Shown here piece after piece: positions 30,564 through 33,342 of a DNA stretch of 33,342 nucleotides. The stretch covers positions 1 through 33,342 of the forward strand of contig JAFGKO010000168.1 in NCBI GenBank assembly GCA_016928525.1. Direction: 5' to 3'. The translations under genes and the position numbers were made by a program. Position 1 is the stretch's first letter, and every line of letters begins with the position of its first letter. The notes under the pieces were generated by a model. The model had not been told where the DNA came from. It made no database searches and was given only the letters and a program-made list of their open reading frames with translations. The DNA comes from Anaerolineales bacterium. Lineage in GTDB: Bacteria > Chloroflexota > Anaerolineae > Anaerolineales > Villigracilaceae.

Positions 30564-31412
30564 ATGGCCATTTCGATCCGCACTTTATCAGAGGCAGACC
30601 TGGAAAGTGCGGATGCCATTTTACAATCCGCATTTCAACGGACTGAAAGCTGGCTTGGCGACCTGAGCGTTTTCTGCATGCTTCAACCCAAAGGGGTATT
30701 CCTGGCTTTACAGAACAACATTCCGGCCGGCATGGTGGCGTCAATCATCTATTCAAATTTTGCATATGTCGGGCTGATGGGAGTACATCAGGAATTCCAG
30801 GGACAGGGGATAGGTCTGGCGCTCATGGAACATCTCCTTGCTTGGCTGGAGCAACAAGGGATCCATCAAGTCATGTTGGATGCAAGCCAGATGGGTCAAC
30901 CTCTTTATGAGAAATTGGTTTTTGTCCCTTTTGACGAAGTATATGTTCTCCAACGAAAAACTGGAGGACCAACCTTTCAGCGCCCAGCCGAAGTCCGGCC
31001 CCTGTCGCTTCGAAACCTGGACCTGATCACTGCTACCGATAAACAGGCCTTCGGCGCCGACCGGAGAAGACTTCTGCGAACCCTGCTGGAGGCTTACCCT
31101 CAGCGTGCTTTCCTCTCGACTGATGGGCATGGAGGCGTCAATGGGTATCTCATTGCCCAGGAAAAACGCATCGGTTCTTGGGTGATGGAACATACAGCAA
31201 ACGCCGAGCTACTTCTCAAGGCAGCCTTATCTCTGCCGTTTGATGGGGCGATCTCGGTAGTTGTGCCGGGCGAAAACACGGATGCCATCGCTCTTTTGCA
31301 GCGTTACGGATTCGAAATTGTACGGGTCAACCGTCACATGGCGCGTGGCTTGGTTGCACCAGTTGGTCAGCGGATGAAAATTTACGCGCAGGCAAGTATT
31401 TCGCTCGGATAG
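30564..31412 (+). CDS. GNAT-family N-acetyltransferase
   Basis: A cytoplasmic acetyltransferase of 282 aa. The N-terminal GNAT domain carries the acetyl-CoA loop in VHQEFQGQGIGLALMEHL (about residues 74-91) and the LYEKLVFVPFDEVYVLQRK end typical of the fold. The C-terminal half (from about 145) resembles a second, degenerate GNAT-like domain with VVPGENTDAIALLQRYGFEI, so it is a tandem-GNAT protein. No Shine-Dalgarno is seen before the ATG, while a TACAAT box ends 6 bp upstream, suggesting a leaderless transcript. The acceptor is unknown; it could detoxify an amine. It converges on the MFS gene with 5 bp between the stop codons. Confidence 0.82.
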   Translation: MAISIRTLSEADLESADAILQSAFQRTESWLGDLSVFCMLQPKGVFLALQNNIPAGMVASIIYSNFAYVGLMGVHQEFQGQGIGLALMEHLLAWLEQQGIHQVMLDASQMGQPLYEKLVFVPFDEVYVLQRKTGGPTFQRPAEVRPLSLRNLDLITATDKQAFGADRRRLLRTLLEAYPQRAFLSTDGHGGVNGYLIAQEKRIGSWVMEHTANAELLLKAALSLPFDGAISVVVPGENTDAIALLQRYGFEIVRVNRHMARGLVAPVGQRMKIYAQASISLG

Positions 31413-31417
31413 CTTTT

Positions 31418-32665
31418 TCACTCCCTCTCTATTTTCGCCCAACGAACAACAATAATCGACAATCCGGAAAGAACCGCAATCCCGATGATCAACGGGACAA
31501 CTGTACCGTTGTAGCTCTGACCAATGAGTGTGCCCAGCGGTATGGAGATTAGGGTGGAAAGCGAACCGACTACCGCAGCTCCGATACCAGCCTGATGACC
31601 TAATGGTTCCATAGCCAGAGAATTCTGATTACCAAACAAAATCCCCACGGAAAAGAATGTGGACATGAGATAGATCGTCAAGAGCCACAAAGGCAGCTGT
31701 CCCAACGTTTTTAGGGCGATCCCTAAGGTCACGGTAGACAGTCCCAAAATGATGATGAGAGACCAGCGGACAAGAAAGCGCATCCCAAAGCGCAACACCA
31801 AATGCGCATTCGAAAAGGAAGCTATCCCAATAGAGAGAGAAATCAATGCAAAATATAACGGAAATCTTTCACCGAGGGCATATCCTTCTTGAAAGATCTG
31901 TTGAGCGGAATTCAAATAACCTAGAAAAGCCCCACTGATAAAACCGATCGAAACAGTGTATCCAAAAACAGAGCGTATCTTTATAATTTCGAAGGTTGTA
32001 GCAATGATACGTTGCAGCGAAAACGGTATGCGTTTTTCAGGAGATAACGTTTCTGACATGCGAAGAGCGAACCAGATCAACGTGATCAGCGCCATCAAGA
32101 CAAAACTGAGAAATATACTGCGCCAACCCGCATGAAGCAGGATCGCTTGACCCAAGGTTGGGGCGATCATTGGGATCAGCAATAAGACGGTCGAGACAAA
32201 CGACATCATCCGCGCCATCAACCGGCCTTCGTATAAATCACGAACTAAGGCCAAAAGGACAGCCCGAGGTGCCGATATTCCAGTTCCCTGCAATAAACGC
32301 CCGAAAAGCATCATCGGAAAATTGGAGGCAAAGGCTGAGAACAATGCTCCAAAGATATACAGTGAATAACCAAAATAGATGGCCGGTTTACGCCCGGTTT
32401 TGTCCGAAAGCGGCCCAAAAAAGAACTGGCCCACTGCTACCCCCAAGAAAATTGTCGAAACAACCATCTGCCGGTCATTGGCGTTTTGCACATTCAGGTC
32501 ACTGCCAATTTGGGGCAGGGCAGGCAACATGGCATCAATGGATAATGCCATCAATGACATCATCATCGACACCAGAACTACAAATTCTAGGTATGATGGG
32601 CCTGATTGATTCTTGTTTGATGACATATCTAATTCAATCGCATTCTGATATTTGGCTTCTTTCAT
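31418..32665 (-). CDS. MFS multidrug exporter, Bcr/CflA family
   Basis: A 12-span drug:H+ antiporter-like protein of the Bcr/CflA family, 415 aa. The first span ends DAMLPALPQIGSDL, and the family motif GPLSDKTGRKPAIYFGYSLY follows span 2; GRLLQGTGISAPRAVLLALVRD is the hallmark of span 4-5 in this family. It would export toxic compounds or metabolites. The start is unclear: ATG 32665 gives a 13-aa longer N-terminus than ATG 32626, and neither has a ribosome site. A hairpin with T-run reading in the opposite direction lies just upstream (32684-32715). Confidence 0.88.
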   Translation of the reverse strand: MKEAKYQNAIELDMSSNKNQSGPSYLEFVVLVSMMMSLMALSIDAMLPALPQIGSDLNVQNANDRQMVVSTIFLGVAVGQFFFGPLSDKTGRKPAIYFGYSLYIFGALFSAFASNFPMMLFGRLLQGTGISAPRAVLLALVRDLYEGRLMARMMSFVSTVLLLIPMIAPTLGQAILLHAGWRSIFLSFVLMALITLIWFALRMSETLSPEKRIPFSLQRIIATTFEIIKIRSVFGYTVSIGFISGAFLGYLNSAQQIFQEGYALGERFPLYFALISLSIGIASFSNAHLVLRFGMRFLVRWSLIIILGLSTVTLGIALKTLGQLPLWLLTIYLMSTFFSVGILFGNQNSLAMEPLGHQAGIGAAVVGSLSTLISIPLGTLIGQSYNGTVVPLIIGIAVLSGLSIIVVRWAKIERE

Positions 32666-32683
32666 TTTTGGCGGGGAAGAGGC

Positions 32684-32715
32684 CCGAAAATCACAACCTG
32701 ATTTTCGGTTTTTTT
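32684..32715 (+). terminator. Intrinsic terminator without a matching gene
   Basis: CCGAAAATCA (32684-32693) and TGATTTTCGG (32699-32708) form a perfect 10-bp stem with a 5-nt loop, followed by seven Ts. This is the most canonical terminator in the window, yet no plus-strand gene ends just before it. It sits upstream of the minus-strand MFS gene. Confidence 0.8.
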
Positions 32716-32716
32716 C

Positions 32717-32928
32717 TTGTCGATAGCGGTAGAGCCAGTATTCATTCAGCAGGTTCGATTATCTATAGACAGTCTTTGCTTCTCAAAGCACTCCTCGAGT
32801 TTATTGCCAAAACCAACCATGGTCAATTGACCTACGACATTTCGGGTATGCCTGAAAGCTTCAAATCCCTTAAAGTAAAAAACTTACTTGCTCAATATAA
32901 TCCAGATGGAAAATATTATCAGGCTTGA
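32717..32928 (+). other. Possible gene remnant of about 70 codons
   Basis: An open plus-strand frame from a TTG at 32717 encodes about 70 residues with protein-like composition (SLLLKALLEFIAKTNHGQLT, LTYDISGMPESFKSLKVKNL). No start codon with a ribosome site and no homology are recognised. It may be the tail of a lost gene or a chance frame. The region 32666-32883 otherwise holds only the terminator. Confidence 0.25.
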
Positions 32929-33342
32929 TGCCAAAAGTCGTAATAAATATATTTTCCGGGTCTGTGTTTCGAGTAAAGTGCTTCCTTGATGAGATAAAAC
33001 TGCGCTTATGATTACAATAAAAATACCCCTGGTTGATACCAGGATATTGGGTATAACCACTCCCTTGGCAATCTTAAATGAAACTGTAAGAAGCAAAGTT
33101 GCAACTACCAGGAAAATTGCAGAAATTAAACTCCACGCTAAATCTTTGCCTGGTAATAGAAGTGTTGCTTTTTGCTTCTTGATGTATGGGATTACTGCAA
33201 GAGAACCTATACCAATGATAAGATTGTAATAAACCATAAAATTATAAGAGTCGATCTGATTACCTTACAGAAGGTCTAAATTGCTACTGCTCACCAAATA
33301 CGGCATAATTTGGTTGCTTGAAGACCAAAGGAGGCCGCCGAT
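32884..33342 (-). pseudogene. Decayed DMT/EamA-type transporter, cut by window edge
   Basis: The frame open from 33264 down to 32884 encodes the end of a drug/metabolite transporter: four to five hydrophobic spans with SFKIAKGVVIPNILVSTRGI and the closing YLLRLLASSLIIFSIWIILS typical of an EamA domain. Reading on upstream in the same frame, codons from the right edge (IGGLLWSSSNQIMPYLVSSS) also look like the first span of an EamA domain, but an in-frame TAA at 33265-33267 interrupts them. A likely internal restart is the ATG at 33237, giving 117 aa, too short for a DMT unit alone. The rest of the gene lies outside the window. A small four-span transporter is the alternative. Confidence 0.6.

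Noticed and set aside
32158..32716. N-terminal part of a 256-codon plus-strand frame overlapping the MFS gene.
   Set aside because: It is antisense to conserved Bcr/CflA motifs. Only the part after the terminator was kept, as a low-confidence remnant.

Overview
The window looks like an accessory catabolic region of a bacterial genome, most likely a Chloroflexota (Anaerolineae-like) organism. That is an inference from three solute-binding lipoproteins with long Ala/Pro/Glu/Thr-rich linkers after the lipobox Cys, and from the mix of a tungsten-type AOR, a corrinoid reductase-like protein and many ABC importers. No rRNA, tRNA, CRISPR array or insertion sequence was recognised.

Region 1 (109-6189, minus strand) is a five-gene 2-hydroxyacid operon: a LarA-type nickel racemase, a zinc alcohol dehydrogenase, GlcF and GlcD homologues, and an Ldh2-family dehydrogenase. 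A perfect 14-bp hairpin follows it. Region 2 (6190-6542) is a divergent control region with two good sigma70-type promoters and palindromes resembling the KdgR/IclR box (TGAAAC-N3-GTTTCA). Region 3 (6543-20449, plus strand) is a long co-directional array: cupin, unassigned TIM-barrel protein, creatininase-family hydrolase, AOR with a MoaD/ThiS-like carrier, a complete Liv-type ABC importer, a soluble reductive-dehalogenase-like protein, and a meta-cleavage module (GalB-like hydratase, GalC-like aldolase, type I extradiol dioxygenase, CHMI-type tautomerase, NTF2-like protein).

Region 4 (20464-30533) starts with a LysR regulator on the minus strand and continues with two tandem modules, each made of a sugar-type binding lipoprotein, an ABC ATPase, a permease and an alpha/beta-hydrolase esterase. 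The two modules have strikingly similar promoters: 50 of 64 positions are identical without gaps, with the same ATTCC-N5-GGAAT palindrome 20 bp upstream of the -35. One copy lies just upstream of lysR, so a common LysR regulon with autoregulation is likely. Region 5 (30564-33342) holds a GNAT acetyltransferase, a Bcr/CflA-family MFS exporter, an orphan terminator and a decayed DMT/EamA transporter at the right edge.

A reasonable joint reading (inference) is that esters or glycosides are imported by the two sugar-type ABC systems and cleaved by the two esterases. Released aromatic acids, or compounds imported by the Liv-type system, would be processed by the AOR and reductase-like enzymes and by the meta-cleavage module to pyruvate and oxaloacetate. 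Hydroxyacids would be handled by the region 1 operon. The most unusual points are the chimeric gallate-type pathway, the substitution of the dioxygenase's catalytic His, the duplicated LysR-controlled importer-esterase modules, and the reductive-dehalogenase-like protein linked to an amino-acid-type importer.
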